Below, piece by piece: positions 49,772 through 58,992 of a DNA stretch of 64,000 nucleotides. Source of the DNA: WHSW01 sp963767285 (lineage in GTDB: Bacteria; Actinomycetota; Thermoleophilia; Solirubrobacterales; 70-9); assembly GCA_963767285.1 (NCBI GenBank), contig CAVYDJ010000002.1, forward strand, positions 248,001-312,000, in the 5' to 3' direction. A program made the position numbers and the translations under genes. Below the pieces are notes generated by a model. It ran no database searches, was not told the DNA's origin, and was given only the letters and a program-made list of their open reading frames with translations. Position 1 is the stretch's first letter. Each line of letters opens with the position of its first letter.

Positions 49772-51221
49772 GCGGGCGAGTATGCGAGAGGGCCCGCTCG
49801 CCGATCTCTTCCGCTCGACCGTCGATCCGGAGGACCCGCCCGAGGCGCCGGAACGCGGCGAGCGCCGCTCCGAGGAGGAGACCGGCGTGATGCGCGAGCA
49901 GCCGCCCGCGCCGCCCGCGCCTCGCGCCCCGGAGCCGGCCGAGCCGGAGTCCGTGCCGTTCGACCACGGCCAGGCCGAGCCGCCGCGGCCGCCTGCCGAG
50001 GAGGTGCAGGCATATCGCACTCCCGAGCCGCCCGCCGCCAAGGAGCGGCTGTCAAAGATCTTCGCCGAGGACGTCCTCGACGCCGACCCTCCCGCCTACG
50101 GACGCGACGAGCCGACCTACTCGAGCGATTACCGCGACGCCGCCCCGCACGCCCCCGTCATCCGCGTGGTCGGGGTCGGTGGCGCCGGGGTCAACGCGAT
50201 CAACCGGATGGTCGACGCGGGTATCCCGGGGGTCGAGTTCATGGCGGTCAACACCGACCTTCAGTCCCTGCAGCAGTCGAACGCCGACGTCACCGTGCAC
50301 CTCGGCAGCGGTATGCAGCGCGGCCTTGGCGCCGGCTCCAATCCCGAGCTTGGCTACCGGGCCGCGTTCGAGGAGCAGGACAAGATCAAGCGGCTGCTGA
50401 AGGGCTCGGACATGGTCTTCGTCACCTGCGGTGCGGGTGGTGGCACCGGCACGGGTGCGGCGCCCGTGATCGCCCGCCTGGCCCGCGACGTCGGCGCGCT
50501 GACGGTCGGGATCGTGACCAAGCCGTTCCGCTTCGAGGGCTCGCGGCGCGGCGACCAGGCCGAGGAGGGCGTCAAGGCCCTCGGTGCCGAGGTCGACACG
50601 CTGATCGTGGTCCCGAACGAGCGCCTGCTCAGCGTGCTCGCGAAGACGACGACGATGGTCGAGGCCTTCCAGGTCGCCGACGACGTACTTCGCCAGGGGG
50701 TCCAGGGGATCTCCGAGCTGATCACGCTCCCGGGGATGATCAACCTCGACTTCGCCGACGTTCGCACGACGATGCGCGACGCCGGCACCGCGCTGCTCGG
50801 AATCGGGATGGGGGCGGGCGACAACCGCGCCGTCCAGGCCGCCGAGAGCGCCGTCTCCTCGCCGCTGCTCGAGACGTCGGTCGACGGCGCGCGCTCGATC
50901 CTGCTCTCGATCACCGGGGGCCCCGACCTCTCTCTGCTCGAGGTCTCGGACGCGGCGAAGATCGTTCAGGAGGCCGCGCACCCGGAGGCGAACATCATCT
51001 TCGGCGCCAACATCGACGACACGATCGACAACGAGGTCTGGATCACCGTGATCGCGACCCGCTTCGACGAGACCGGCCGCCGCGCCGACCGGCCGGCGCT
51101 CGGCGAGCGCCGGGCGATCGAGGCCGGCTCGAGCTCGAGCGGGCGGACGACCGAGCGCACCTCGAAGCCCCGCGTACGCGACTTCGACGGCGACGTGCCC
51201 GAGTACGTGCCCGGCAGATAG
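49758..51221 (+). CDS. ftsZ: Cell division GTPase FtsZ with long N-terminal extension
   Basis: Tubulin-like GTPase that forms the division ring; 487 residues. The core begins near 134 (IRVVGVGGAGVNAINRM). The GTP signature GGGTGTG is at 227-233, and the T7 catalytic loop NLDFAD is intact, so it should polymerise and hydrolyse GTP. The first 130 residues are an unusual disordered, Pro/Glu/Arg-rich extension; ordinary FtsZ has under 15 residues there. The C-terminal end (DFDGDVPEYVPGR) resembles the conserved peptide that binds FtsA/SepF/ZipA-type partners. None of the usual dcw genes (ftsQ, murC) is nearby. It overlaps the parA-like gene. Confidence 0.93.
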   Translation: MARRKRASMREGPLADLFRSTVDPEDPPEAPERGERRSEEETGVMREQPPAPPAPRAPEPAEPESVPFDHGQAEPPRPPAEEVQAYRTPEPPAAKERLSKIFAEDVLDADPPAYGRDEPTYSSDYRDAAPHAPVIRVVGVGGAGVNAINRMVDAGIPGVEFMAVNTDLQSLQQSNADVTVHLGSGMQRGLGAGSNPELGYRAAFEEQDKIKRLLKGSDMVFVTCGAGGGTGTGAAPVIARLARDVGALTVGIVTKPFRFEGSRRGDQAEEGVKALGAEVDTLIVVPNERLLSVLAKTTTMVEAFQVADDVLRQGVQGISELITLPGMINLDFADVRTTMRDAGTALLGIGMGAGDNRAVQAAESAVSSPLLETSVDGARSILLSITGGPDLSLLEVSDAAKIVQEAAHPEANIIFGANIDDTIDNEVWITVIATRFDETGRRADRPALGERRAIEAGSSSSGRTTERTSKPRVRDFDGDVPEYVPGR

Positions 51222-51240
51222 CCGCCGCCGCCTGCGGCCC

Positions 51241-51246
51241 TAGGCT
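51241..51246 (+). promoter_or_regulatory. Leaderless -10 box (TAGGCT) for ggt
   Basis: TAGGCT ends six bases before ATG 51253. Confidence 0.62.
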
Positions 51247-51252
51247 CCGCCC

Positions 51253-52740
51253 ATGAACCAGCGCGGCGTAGTCGCGGCCGGCCACCCGGTGACCGCCGAA
51301 GCCGGCGCGCAGGTGCTGCGCGAGGGGGGAAATGCCGTCGACGCCGCGGTCGCCGCGGTGATGACGTCGTGCGTGACCGAGAGCCCGCTGACCGGGCTGG
51401 GAGCTGGGGGCTACATGCTCGTACACACCGGGTCGGAGACGACCGTGCTCGACTTCTTCGTCGCCGCCCCGGGCGCCGAGGGTCTCGAGCGGGGTGCGGA
51501 GCTGGTCCCGATCCCGATCCACTTCACCCCCGAGTCGTCGCAGGTGTTCCACGTGGGAGCCGCCTCATGCGGGGTCCCCGGGACACCGGCCGGGCTCCAA
51601 CGGGCGGTGGAGCTGTTCGGCTCCGTGTCGCTGGCCGAGCTGGCCGCGCCGGCAGCGGCTCTTGCACGCGAAGGCGTGCCTCTCATCCCCGAGGCCGCCT
51701 ACTTCCTCGAGATCCTCGATCCGATCCTGACCCACTACGAGGAGGCACGCGCGGTCTACGCCCCGGAGGGCCGCGTCCTCCGCCCAGGGGACGCGTTCAA
51801 GTGGCCGGACCTCGGCGACGGGCTCGAGCGCCTCGGCGCCGAGGGCTCGGAGGCCTTCTACGGCGGCGAGGTCGGGCGGCGGATCTCCGAGTGGGTGGTC
51901 GATCGCGGAGGCACCTTGGGCGAGGCCGACCTCGCCGCCTACGAGACGATCGGCCGTGAGCCCGTCGAGGCCCGTTTCCGCGACCGCCGCGTGCTGACGA
52001 ACCCGCCGCCGTCGTCGGGGGGGATCCTGATCGCGTTCGCCCTCGAGCTGCTCGCCCGCATGGCGGGCGACCCCGGCATCGAGGAGATCGTGGTGGCGAT
52101 GGAGGCGGCGCAGGGCGAGCGGACGCGCGACTTCCTCGCCGGCCTCTACGAGGACGGCTTCGCGGCCCGGTTCCTGTCGGCGGACCGGCTCGGCTCGACC
52201 ACGCACATCACCGCGATCGACAGCGACGGCCTGTGCGCCAGCGTGACGTGCTCGAACGGCAGCGGGTCGGGCGTCGTGGTCCCCGGGACCGGGGTGCACG
52301 TCAACAACATGCTGGGCGAGCAGGACCTGAACCTGTTCGGCTTCCACGAGCACCCGGCCGGCCGGCGGCTGCCGTCGATGATGTCCCCGACCGTGGTCCT
52401 GCGCGACGACGAGCTCGAGGCCGGCCTGGGAAGCGGCGGCTCGAACCGGATCCGGGCGGCGATCCTGCAGTCGATCATGCGGCTGGTCTGCGACGGGATG
52501 GGCGTGGCCGACGCGGTGAACGCACCCCGGATCCACTTCGAGAACGGCGCCGTCCAGGCCGAGCCCGGGGTCGACGAGGAGGCGCTGCGCCGGCTCGAGG
52601 AGCGGGGCTACGAGGTCGTCCGCTGGGCCGACCGCAACGTCTTCTTCGGCGGCGTGCACGCGGTCGCCCGCGACCCCGGGACCGGCAAGCTGTCGGGCGG
52701 CGGTGACAAGCGCCGCGGCGGCGCCGTCGCGGTCGCGTAG
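51253..52740 (+). CDS. ggt: Gamma-glutamyltransferase-family protein
   Basis: N-terminal nucleophile hydrolase that cleaves gamma-glutamyl bonds. The 495-residue product has the family opening (VVAAGHPVTAEAGAQVLREGGNAVDAAVA), TGLGAGGYMLV, and the self-cleavage site before Thr 316 in GSTTHITAIDSDG. The substrate-loop residues PSMMSPT and GSGGSNRI are present. It has no signal peptide, unlike E. coli Ggt, so it is probably cytoplasmic and may act on glutathione analogues, ergothioneine intermediates or gamma-glutamyl amides. Ergothioneine synthesis in mycobacteria uses gamma-glutamylcysteine, but linking the two is speculation because egtB lies 23 kb away. Confidence 0.88.
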   Translation: MNQRGVVAAGHPVTAEAGAQVLREGGNAVDAAVAAVMTSCVTESPLTGLGAGGYMLVHTGSETTVLDFFVAAPGAEGLERGAELVPIPIHFTPESSQVFHVGAASCGVPGTPAGLQRAVELFGSVSLAELAAPAAALAREGVPLIPEAAYFLEILDPILTHYEEARAVYAPEGRVLRPGDAFKWPDLGDGLERLGAEGSEAFYGGEVGRRISEWVVDRGGTLGEADLAAYETIGREPVEARFRDRRVLTNPPPSSGGILIAFALELLARMAGDPGIEEIVVAMEAAQGERTRDFLAGLYEDGFAARFLSADRLGSTTHITAIDSDGLCASVTCSNGSGSGVVVPGTGVHVNNMLGEQDLNLFGFHEHPAGRRLPSMMSPTVVLRDDELEAGLGSGGSNRIRAAILQSIMRLVCDGMGVADAVNAPRIHFENGAVQAEPGVDEEALRRLEERGYEVVRWADRNVFFGGVHAVARDPGTGKLSGGGDKRRGGAVAVA

Positions 52741-52749
52741 ACGACCGGC

Positions 52750-54349
52750 CTAGGCCGGCTCGGTGGTGCCGGCCTCCATCTCGTCCGCCGGCACCTCTCG
52801 CCGAATCAGCAGGAGCGCCACGACCACCCCCGCGATCGCCAAGAACGCACCCAGCCGAAGGCCGGTGCCGATGGCGATGGCGAACGCGTCGTGGACGGCG
52901 TCGGTGATCACCTTCTGCGCGCCGGCGCTGTACTTGGCGAGCGCCGCCATCGCATCCGACGCTCCCGCCAGCAGGCCGTCCAGCTCCTCCGCCTGATCAT
53001 CGGACAGCCGCACCCCCTTCTGCCCCGCGACCGCCACCGTCTCGGAGATCTGCCTGCTGTTGAAGACCGCGCCGCAGATCGCCACCCCGAACGAGATGCC
53101 CAGTCCGGACAGCGTGGTGAAGACGCCGCCCGCCTGCCCCGAGAGCCGCGTCGGGATCGAGTTCATCGCCGCGAGGTTCATCGGCGTCAGCGAGAGGCCC
53201 GTCCCGAAGCCGAGGATCAGAAACGGCCACCAGAGATCGGCGTAGGTCGTTGAGGGGTCAACGCCCGCGAGGACGAACAGAGCGACGGCGATCATCCCGC
53301 CGCCGGCGACCAAGGGTGGTAGCGGTCCGAGCCGCTGCGCCAGCGGGCCGCCGATCGGTGAGCCGACCGCCATGCCGATGATCAGCGGCATCAGCGCGAG
53401 GCCCGACTCGGTCGGCGAATCGCCGAGCTGCTCCTGGAGGAATAGGGGCATCAGGAAGAGCGCGGCGATCAGGGCGAAGTTGAGGATGAAGAGGACGATC
53501 GCCGCGCCGGAGAAGTTCCGGTGGCGGAAGAGGTCGAGGTCGACGAGCGGGTTGCGGACCCGGCGCTCGACGACGACGAACGCGATCCCGAGCGCGATCG
53601 CGGCGCCGAGCAGGATGAGCGTCGGTGTCGACGCGAGCCCCCAGGTCGGCGCCTGGATCATCGCCAGGGTCAGCGTCGTCAGCGAGCCGACGGCCAAGGC
53701 GAGGCCGGTGACGTCGATCTGGCGCTCGGCCTCGGGATCGCGCGACTCCGCCGCGCACGCGAGGGCCGCCAGCGCGATGACGCCGGCCACGGCGAGCTGG
53801 AACCAGAAGATCCACTTCCAGCTGAGCGCGCCGGTGAGCACGCCGCCGATCAGCGGCGCGAAGCCCTGGCCCAGCGCGCACGCGGCTCCCCAGATGCCGA
53901 GCGGCAGGCCGCGCTCGGACGGGGGATACGCGTTGAGCACGATCGAGAGCGAGGACGGGATCAGCGCCGCGCCGCCGAGCCCGGCGATGGCGAGGCCGGC
54001 GATCAGGACGGGGCCGCTCGGCGCGAGGGCGGCGATCACCGAGCCGGCGGCGAAGAGGAGAGCCCGCGACGAGCACCGCGCGGCGTCCGTAGATGTCGGC
54101 GAGGCGCCCGGCGACGATCAGGAATGCCGACAGCGCGAGCGTGTAGCCGGTGACCGTCCACTCAGCTCGGCGGTCGAGGCGTTCAGCTGGTCGTGGATCT
54201 CGGGCAGCGCGACGACGATCGCCGCGGTTGGGAAGTTGGCGAGCCCGACGCAAGCGCCATCGTCGCCAGCACGAGGCCGCGATGGCGCCCTCCGAATGCG
54301 GGATGTCGAGGTGGTGCACGCGGTGAAGCGTGTTCGCGATCAGTGGCAT
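52750..54349 (-). pseudogene. DHA2-type MFS drug exporter, multiply frameshifted
   Basis: Proton-driven exporter of the EmrB/QacA type. Residues from helix 3 to the end (429 residues) are open from 54039 to 52750. The first helices are spread over three frames: HRGLVLATMALA, then VGLANFPTAAIVVALPEIHD, then WTVTGYTLALSAFLIVAGRLADIYGRR (read in outline), then LLFAAGSVIAALAPS. Joining them requires one inserted base near 54250, one near 54161 (giving LQWTVTGY) and a one-base loss (or two-base gain) near 54061. All segments still match the family, so decay is recent or the region has sequencing indels. The upstream start may be ATG 54349, which would need a further shift. Confidence 0.72.
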
Positions 54350-54422
54350 AGACGAGGCGCTGCGATCGGCGGACGGTATCGCCCGGGGAGGCGTCTTCGA
54401 ACGAATGCAGGAGAATCCAGGG

Positions 54423-55769
54423 ATGGCAGGCGAGGAGGTGCGCGAGCGGGTCCGCGGGCTGATGCCACGGGCGCGCGCCGATCTCGAGCGCCTGGTCGCG
54501 ATCCCGAGCGTCGCCGACCCCGCCCAGTACCCGCCCGAGCGCTGCATGGAGGCGGCCGAGTACGTCCGCGACGAGGCCGCCGACGCCGGCATCGCGGATG
54601 CCCGCCTGCTCGACATGCCCGACGGCCACCCCGCCGTCTTCGGCCATGCACCCGGGCCCGACGGCACGCCGACCGTCCTCCTGTACTGCCACTACGACGT
54701 CCAGCCACCGCTCGGCGAGGACGAGTGGGAGAGCCCGCCATTCGAGCTGGTGGAGCGCAACGGCCGCTGGTACGGCCGCGGCTCGGCCGACTGCAAGGGC
54801 AACGTGGTGGCGCACCTGACGGCGCTGCGAGCGCTCGAAGGTGAGCTCCCCTGCGGCGTCAAGTTCATCGCCGAGGGGGCCGAGGAGCAGGCGACAGGCG
54901 GGCTCGAAAGCTTCGTGCCGACGTCCGGCGACCTCCTCGCCGCTGACGCGATCGTGATCGGGGATGCCGGCAACTTTGCGGTCGGCGTCCCGACGCTGAC
55001 GACGACGCTCCGCGGCGTCGCCACCATCAGAGTGAAGGTCTCGACCCTCGAAGGCGACGTTCACTCGGGGATGTTCGGTGGTCCCGCGCCCGACGCGCTC
55101 GTGCTCCTGACCCAGATGCTCGCGACGCTCCACGACGAGCGCGGCAACGTCACGGTCGACGCCATCCCGGCCGACGGCTCCTGGCAGGGGGCCGACTACC
55201 CCGCCGAGCGGTTCCGCGCCGACGCTCGCATGCTCGACGGGGTGGAGCTCGCCGGCGACGGCACGGTCGCCGACATGGTCTGGGCGCGGCCCTCGGTGAA
55301 CGTCCTCGGCATCGACTGCCCGCCGGTCGTGGGCTCGACCCCCTCCCTGCAGGCGAGCGCTCGGGCGCGGATCAGCATGCGCATACCCGCCGGCATCGAC
55401 CCCGGCGACGCGCAGGACGCCCTCGCCGCGCACCTGGAAGCCCGCACCCCGCTCGCCGCGCTGGTCGAGATCGAGCGCGAGGGAACCGGCGCTCCGTTCG
55501 CCGCCTTGACCGACGGCCCCGCCTACCGTGCGATCGAGCGCGCGATGCAGACGGCGTTCGGCGCCGAGACGACCACGGCCGGACAGGGCGGCTCGATCCC
55601 GCTCTGCAACGTTCTGGCCGACACCTTCCCGGACGCCGAGATCATCCTCCTCGGGGTCGAGGAGCCGCTCTGCGGGATCCACGCCCCGAACGAGTCGGTC
55701 GACCCTTCGGAGATCGAGAACATCGCGCTTGCCGAGGCCCTGTTCCTGCGGGAGTACGCCGGGCGGTGA
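54423..55769 (+). CDS. M20-family metallopeptidase (dipeptidase-like)
   Basis: Zinc-dependent amidohydrolase of 448 residues from ATG 54423 (ribosome site CAGGAG); ATG 54405 is an alternative. The zinc ligands are in YCHYDVQPP (His) and GRGSADCKGN (Asp), and the catalytic glutamate is in AEGAEEQA. The lid domain spans about 190-300. The ending (GGSIPLCNVLADTFPDAEIILLGVEEPLCGIHAPNES, in outline) is typical of the CNDP-like dipeptidases. It probably degrades dipeptides or N-acyl amino acids in the cytoplasm. It is divergent from the damaged exporter. Confidence 0.87.
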   Translation: MAGEEVRERVRGLMPRARADLERLVAIPSVADPAQYPPERCMEAAEYVRDEAADAGIADARLLDMPDGHPAVFGHAPGPDGTPTVLLYCHYDVQPPLGEDEWESPPFELVERNGRWYGRGSADCKGNVVAHLTALRALEGELPCGVKFIAEGAEEQATGGLESFVPTSGDLLAADAIVIGDAGNFAVGVPTLTTTLRGVATIRVKVSTLEGDVHSGMFGGPAPDALVLLTQMLATLHDERGNVTVDAIPADGSWQGADYPAERFRADARMLDGVELAGDGTVADMVWARPSVNVLGIDCPPVVGSTPSLQASARARISMRIPAGIDPGDAQDALAAHLEARTPLAALVEIEREGTGAPFAALTDGPAYRAIERAMQTAFGAETTTAGQGGSIPLCNVLADTFPDAEIILLGVEEPLCGIHAPNESVDPSEIENIALAEALFLREYAGR

Positions 55770-55776
55770 CCCCGGA

Positions 55777-56412
55777 CTACAGGTCGCCGATGATGACCTT
55801 GCCGTTGACCTTCGCGCGCTCGGCGATCTCGCGCGAGCGGCTGACCGCCGCGACCAGGACGCCGAGCGCGACGGCAAGGATCCGCATCCGCTCCGGCTCG
55901 AAGCGCTGCTCGAGCAGCTGCTGCTTGGTCTCGGGCGGCAGCTCCACGCGGGCGGCGATTCCGTATGAGTCGTAGGTCTCGAGCTCCTCGGGCTCCGGCG
56001 GCTCGCCGCCCACCCGGCTGATCAGCTCCGCGAACGCCTCGCGCGCCTCGGCGGCCGCGTCGTTGAAGTCGCCCCCCTCGGTCCGTGGCTCGACCGGCTC
56101 GACCTCGCCGGCCGGATAGTCGGAGGCTTCGTAGCGGTCGAGGACCCGGAACGGGCGCTCGCCGGTGACGATGATGTTCATGCGGCCGTCGTCGAAGCGC
56201 TCGGTGACCTCGGTGACCCGCGCCTCGCAGCCAACCCGGCGGGCGCCGAGCTCCTCGTCGCGGAAGACGATTCCGAACGGCTCGCCGTCCTCGAGGCAGC
56301 GGGCGATCATCCGCTTGTAGCGGTCCTCGAAGATGTGCAGGGGGAGCAGTTCGCCCGGCAACAGCACGAGGGGCAGTTCGAAGATCGGCAACTCGAGGCC
56401 GGCACCCGCCAT
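55777..56412 (-). CDS. LON substrate-binding-domain protein
   Basis: A 211-residue protein consisting of the N-terminal (LAN) domain of Lon protease alone. Family segments are ELPIFELPLVLLPGELLPLHIFE and RYKRMIARCLEDGEPFGIV. There is no ATPase or protease domain. Stand-alone versions are common in actinobacteria, with unknown function; a role in protein quality control is inferred. The minus-strand TAGAAT ends six bases before ATG 56412 and shares two bases with the cyclase -10 box on the other strand. Confidence 0.85.
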   Translation of the reverse strand: MAGAGLELPIFELPLVLLPGELLPLHIFEDRYKRMIARCLEDGEPFGIVFRDEELGARRVGCEARVTEVTERFDDGRMNIIVTGERPFRVLDRYEASDYPAGEVEPVEPRTEGGDFNDAAAEAREAFAELISRVGGEPPEPEELETYDSYGIAARVELPPETKQQLLEQRFEPERMRILAVALGVLVAAVSRSREIAERAKVNGKVIIGDL

Positions 56413-56418
56413 GCACGG

Positions 56419-56428
56419 ATTCTAGGAC
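56419..56428. promoter_or_regulatory. Overlapping divergent -10 boxes
   Basis: ATTCTAGGAC carries TAGAAT on the minus strand (56424-56419, six bases before ATG 56412) and TAGGAC on the plus strand (56423-56428, 22 bases before ATG 56451). They share a central TA within CTAG, so only one can be melted at a time. Confidence 0.55.
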
Positions 56429-56450
56429 CCGACAGAATGCGGGGCTGCGG

Positions 56451-57578
56451 ATGGCTGAGGTCGACTGGGAAGCCGAGGACCTGCTCGCGGGCCTCGAGGG
56501 CGAGGCGCGGGCGGCGCGCGAGAAGCTGCTCGACGAGCTGCACGACGACGGCGTCGAGCTCGAGGAGTTGCGCACGGCCGTCGCCGAGGACCGCCTGGCG
56601 TTGCTGCCGGTCGAGCGCCTGCTCAGCGGGGGCGACGAGCGGCTGACAATGGACGAGGCCGCCGAGCGGGCGGGCGTCGACCCGGACTTCCTGGCGCGCG
56701 ACTGGCGGGCGCTGGGGATGGCGTCGGCGGGCGACGACGCACGCATCTACACCGAGCGCGACGTCGAGGCGGCGAAGCGGGTTGGCGCGCTGCTGGAGGG
56801 CGGGATCCCGGAGGAGGCGGTGCTGGAGATCGCCCGCCTGCTGGGGATGTCGATGTCGCAGCTTGCCGCCGCCAACCGCCGCGTGATCGCCGAGGGGTTC
56901 CTGCGCGAGGGCGACACCGAGTACGACGCCGCGAAACGCTTCGCCGGCGCGGCCGAGGCGTTTCTGCCGCTGATCGGCAGGACGCTCGAGTACGTCCTCT
57001 CCCTGCACCTGCGCGAGCAGATCCGCCACGACGCGTTCGGGGTCGCGGAGCTCTCCGCGGGGCGGGCCGACGCGGCCGAGGACGCGACGATCTGCTTCGC
57101 CGACCTGGTCGACTTCACGCGGCTGGGCGAGACGCTCGAGCCGGAGGAGCTGGGCCGCGTCACCGGCCGCCTCGGCGAGCTTGCCTCAGCCGCCGTCGAG
57201 CCCCCGGTCCGGCTCGTGAAGATGATCGGCGACGCCGCGATGATGGTCGGCCCCGAGCCCGGGCCGGTCGTCGAGGCCTCGCTGCAGCTGGTCGAGGCGG
57301 CGGAGGCGGAGGGCGAGGACTTCCCGATGCTGCGGGCCGGGGTGGCGACCGGGCCGGCCCTGCCGCGCGCGGGCGACTGGTACGGGCGCCCGGTCAACCT
57401 GGCGAGCCGGATCACGGCGATCGCGCGGCCGGGGAGCGTGCTCGCCGCCGAGGAGGTGCGCGCGGCGCTCGGGGACGAGTTCGAGTGGTCGTTCGCCGGC
57501 GAGCGGCGGCTGAAGGGGATCGACGGCCGGATGAAGCTGTATCGCTGCCGGCGCAACGACGACGGCGGCGATGACTGA
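56451..57578 (+). CDS. Class III adenylate/guanylate cyclase with Rv1264-like regulatory domain
   Basis: A 375-residue soluble protein. The C-terminal half (about 205-370) is a class III nucleotide cyclase: CFADLVDFTRLGE with the first metal aspartate, VKMIGDAAMMV with the second, and GRPVNLASRI with the transition-state Asn-Arg pair. The N-terminal half (about 1-190; LEGEARAAREKLLDELHDDGVE and a MerR-like ARIYTERDVEAAKRVGALLEG part) resembles the autoinhibitory pH-sensing domain of M. tuberculosis Rv1264. So it probably makes cAMP in response to acid. It shares an overlapping promoter with the LON-domain gene. Confidence 0.85.
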   Translation: MAEVDWEAEDLLAGLEGEARAAREKLLDELHDDGVELEELRTAVAEDRLALLPVERLLSGGDERLTMDEAAERAGVDPDFLARDWRALGMASAGDDARIYTERDVEAAKRVGALLEGGIPEEAVLEIARLLGMSMSQLAAANRRVIAEGFLREGDTEYDAAKRFAGAAEAFLPLIGRTLEYVLSLHLREQIRHDAFGVAELSAGRADAAEDATICFADLVDFTRLGETLEPEELGRVTGRLGELASAAVEPPVRLVKMIGDAAMMVGPEPGPVVEASLQLVEAAEAEGEDFPMLRAGVATGPALPRAGDWYGRPVNLASRITAIARPGSVLAAEEVRAALGDEFEWSFAGERRLKGIDGRMKLYRCRRNDDGGDD

Positions 57579-57581
57579 GAG

Positions 57582-58937
57582 TCAGAGGCGCTCGAGCACC
57601 TCGGCCGCCGCGCGCTCGCCGGAGCTGATCGCCCCGTCGATGTAACCCGACCAGCGGGTCGCGGTCTCGGTTCCGGCCCAGTGCACGAGCCCGACCGGCT
57701 CGCGCAGCGCCGCTCCCGACGCCGTCCAGCCGCCGGTGGCGAACGTCGCCACGGGCCCGCCGCCGCTCCACCGCTCGGCCGCCCAGTCCTGCTCGATGTA
57801 GCGCTCGGCCGCCTGCGCCCGCGGCCCGAACAGCGACTCGAAGCAGCCGAGGACGGCCCGCCGCCGCTCCGACTTGCCGAGCCGCGCGAAGTCCCGCGCG
57901 TCGCGTCCGCCCACGAAGCCGACCAGCGCGCCGGGCGAGCCCGCGGGCGGGCTGTTGTCGAAGGTGATCGTCACCGGGCCCTCCTCGTTGAGCGCCTCGC
58001 CCGAGAGCCCGTCGGCGCGCCAGAAGGGCTCGTCGTAGATCGCCGTCGCCTTGACGAGCCATCCCATCGGCATCCGCTGCGCGAGCTGGGCGTGTGCGGG
58101 CGGCAGCGCCGGGTCGAACTCGATCCGCGAGCGCAGCGGCGGCGGGACGGCGACGATCGCCCGCCGGGCGAGAACCTCGGCCGCGCCGGCGTCGATTCGC
58201 AGGCCGCCGGCCCGCTCGGTGATCCGCGAGACCGGCGAGCGGAGCACGACCCGGTCGCCGAGCTGGGCGGCGATCCGGATCGCGATCTCCTGCGAGCCGC
58301 CGACCAGCCGGTCCTGCTGGGCGCCGCCTTCCACGTCGGTCAGGAGCTCGAAGCTCCCCGCGGAACGGAGGTAGAAGGCCATGTAGAGCATGGAGAGCTC
58401 CTCGGGCTCGGCCCCCCAGGCGGTCCGCGTCGTCACCCTCATCAGCCGTTTCGCGGTCCGCGTGAACATCGTCCGCTCGACCCACTCGGCGACGCTGGTC
58501 GCATCCAGCCGGGCCGCCTCGTCGCCCTCCCACGGGGCCTCGGGGTCGATCCGCCGCGAGAGCGCGTTCATCTTGCGCAGCCCCCGGGCGATGTCGAGCA
58601 GAGCCAGCGGGTTGAGCTTCGGGATCGTGCCCTGGTAGCGGCGCAGGCGGCCGTCGAGGCGGATCAGGTTGGCGCCGTCGGTGTGGGTCGGGAAGGTCTC
58701 GACCCCGACCGCCTCGGCGAGCGCGTAGGCGCGGTCCTGGGTCGGGCCGATCCACTGGCCGCCCGCCTCGACCACCTGCCCGTCGCCGAGGTCGGCGTTC
58801 ACGGTCCGTCCGCCGACCCGGTCGCGCGCCTCGAGCACGACGACCGAGCGCCCGGCCGCATCGATCTCCCGCGCCGCCACCAGGCCGGCGAAGCCGGCGC
58901 CGACCACCGCCACATCTACCTCGTTGATCGCCTGCAT
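57582..58937 (-). CDS. Flavin monoamine oxidase-family protein
   Basis: FAD-dependent amine oxidase of 451 residues from ATG 58937. The dinucleotide motif VVGAGFAGLVAA is at about 10-21, followed by VVLEARDRVGGRT, the family hallmark. The C-terminal FAD segment is VHWAGTETATRWSGYIDGA. Candidate substrates are amines, polyamines or amino acids; none can be chosen from sequence. TACGGT on the minus strand ends seven bases before this ATG, which excludes an upstream in-frame start at 59147. The gene is convergent with the cyclase and divergent from dipZ. Confidence 0.88.
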   Translation of the reverse strand: MQAINEVDVAVVGAGFAGLVAAREIDAAGRSVVVLEARDRVGGRTVNADLGDGQVVEAGGQWIGPTQDRAYALAEAVGVETFPTHTDGANLIRLDGRLRRYQGTIPKLNPLALLDIARGLRKMNALSRRIDPEAPWEGDEAARLDATSVAEWVERTMFTRTAKRLMRVTTRTAWGAEPEELSMLYMAFYLRSAGSFELLTDVEGGAQQDRLVGGSQEIAIRIAAQLGDRVVLRSPVSRITERAGGLRIDAGAAEVLARRAIVAVPPPLRSRIEFDPALPPAHAQLAQRMPMGWLVKATAIYDEPFWRADGLSGEALNEEGPVTITFDNSPPAGSPGALVGFVGGRDARDFARLGKSERRRAVLGCFESLFGPRAQAAERYIEQDWAAERWSGGGPVATFATGGWTASGAALREPVGLVHWAGTETATRWSGYIDGAISSGERAAAEVLERL

Positions 58938-58944
58938 CGCCGAG

Positions 58945-58950
58945 ACCGTA
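58945..58950 (-). promoter_or_regulatory. Leaderless -10 box (TACGGT) for the amine oxidase
   Basis: On the minus strand TACGGT ends seven bases before ATG 58937. Confidence 0.55.
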
Positions 58951-58992
58951 TTCAGTAACGGTTTATGACCTCGAGCGACTCTAGGTAAACCG

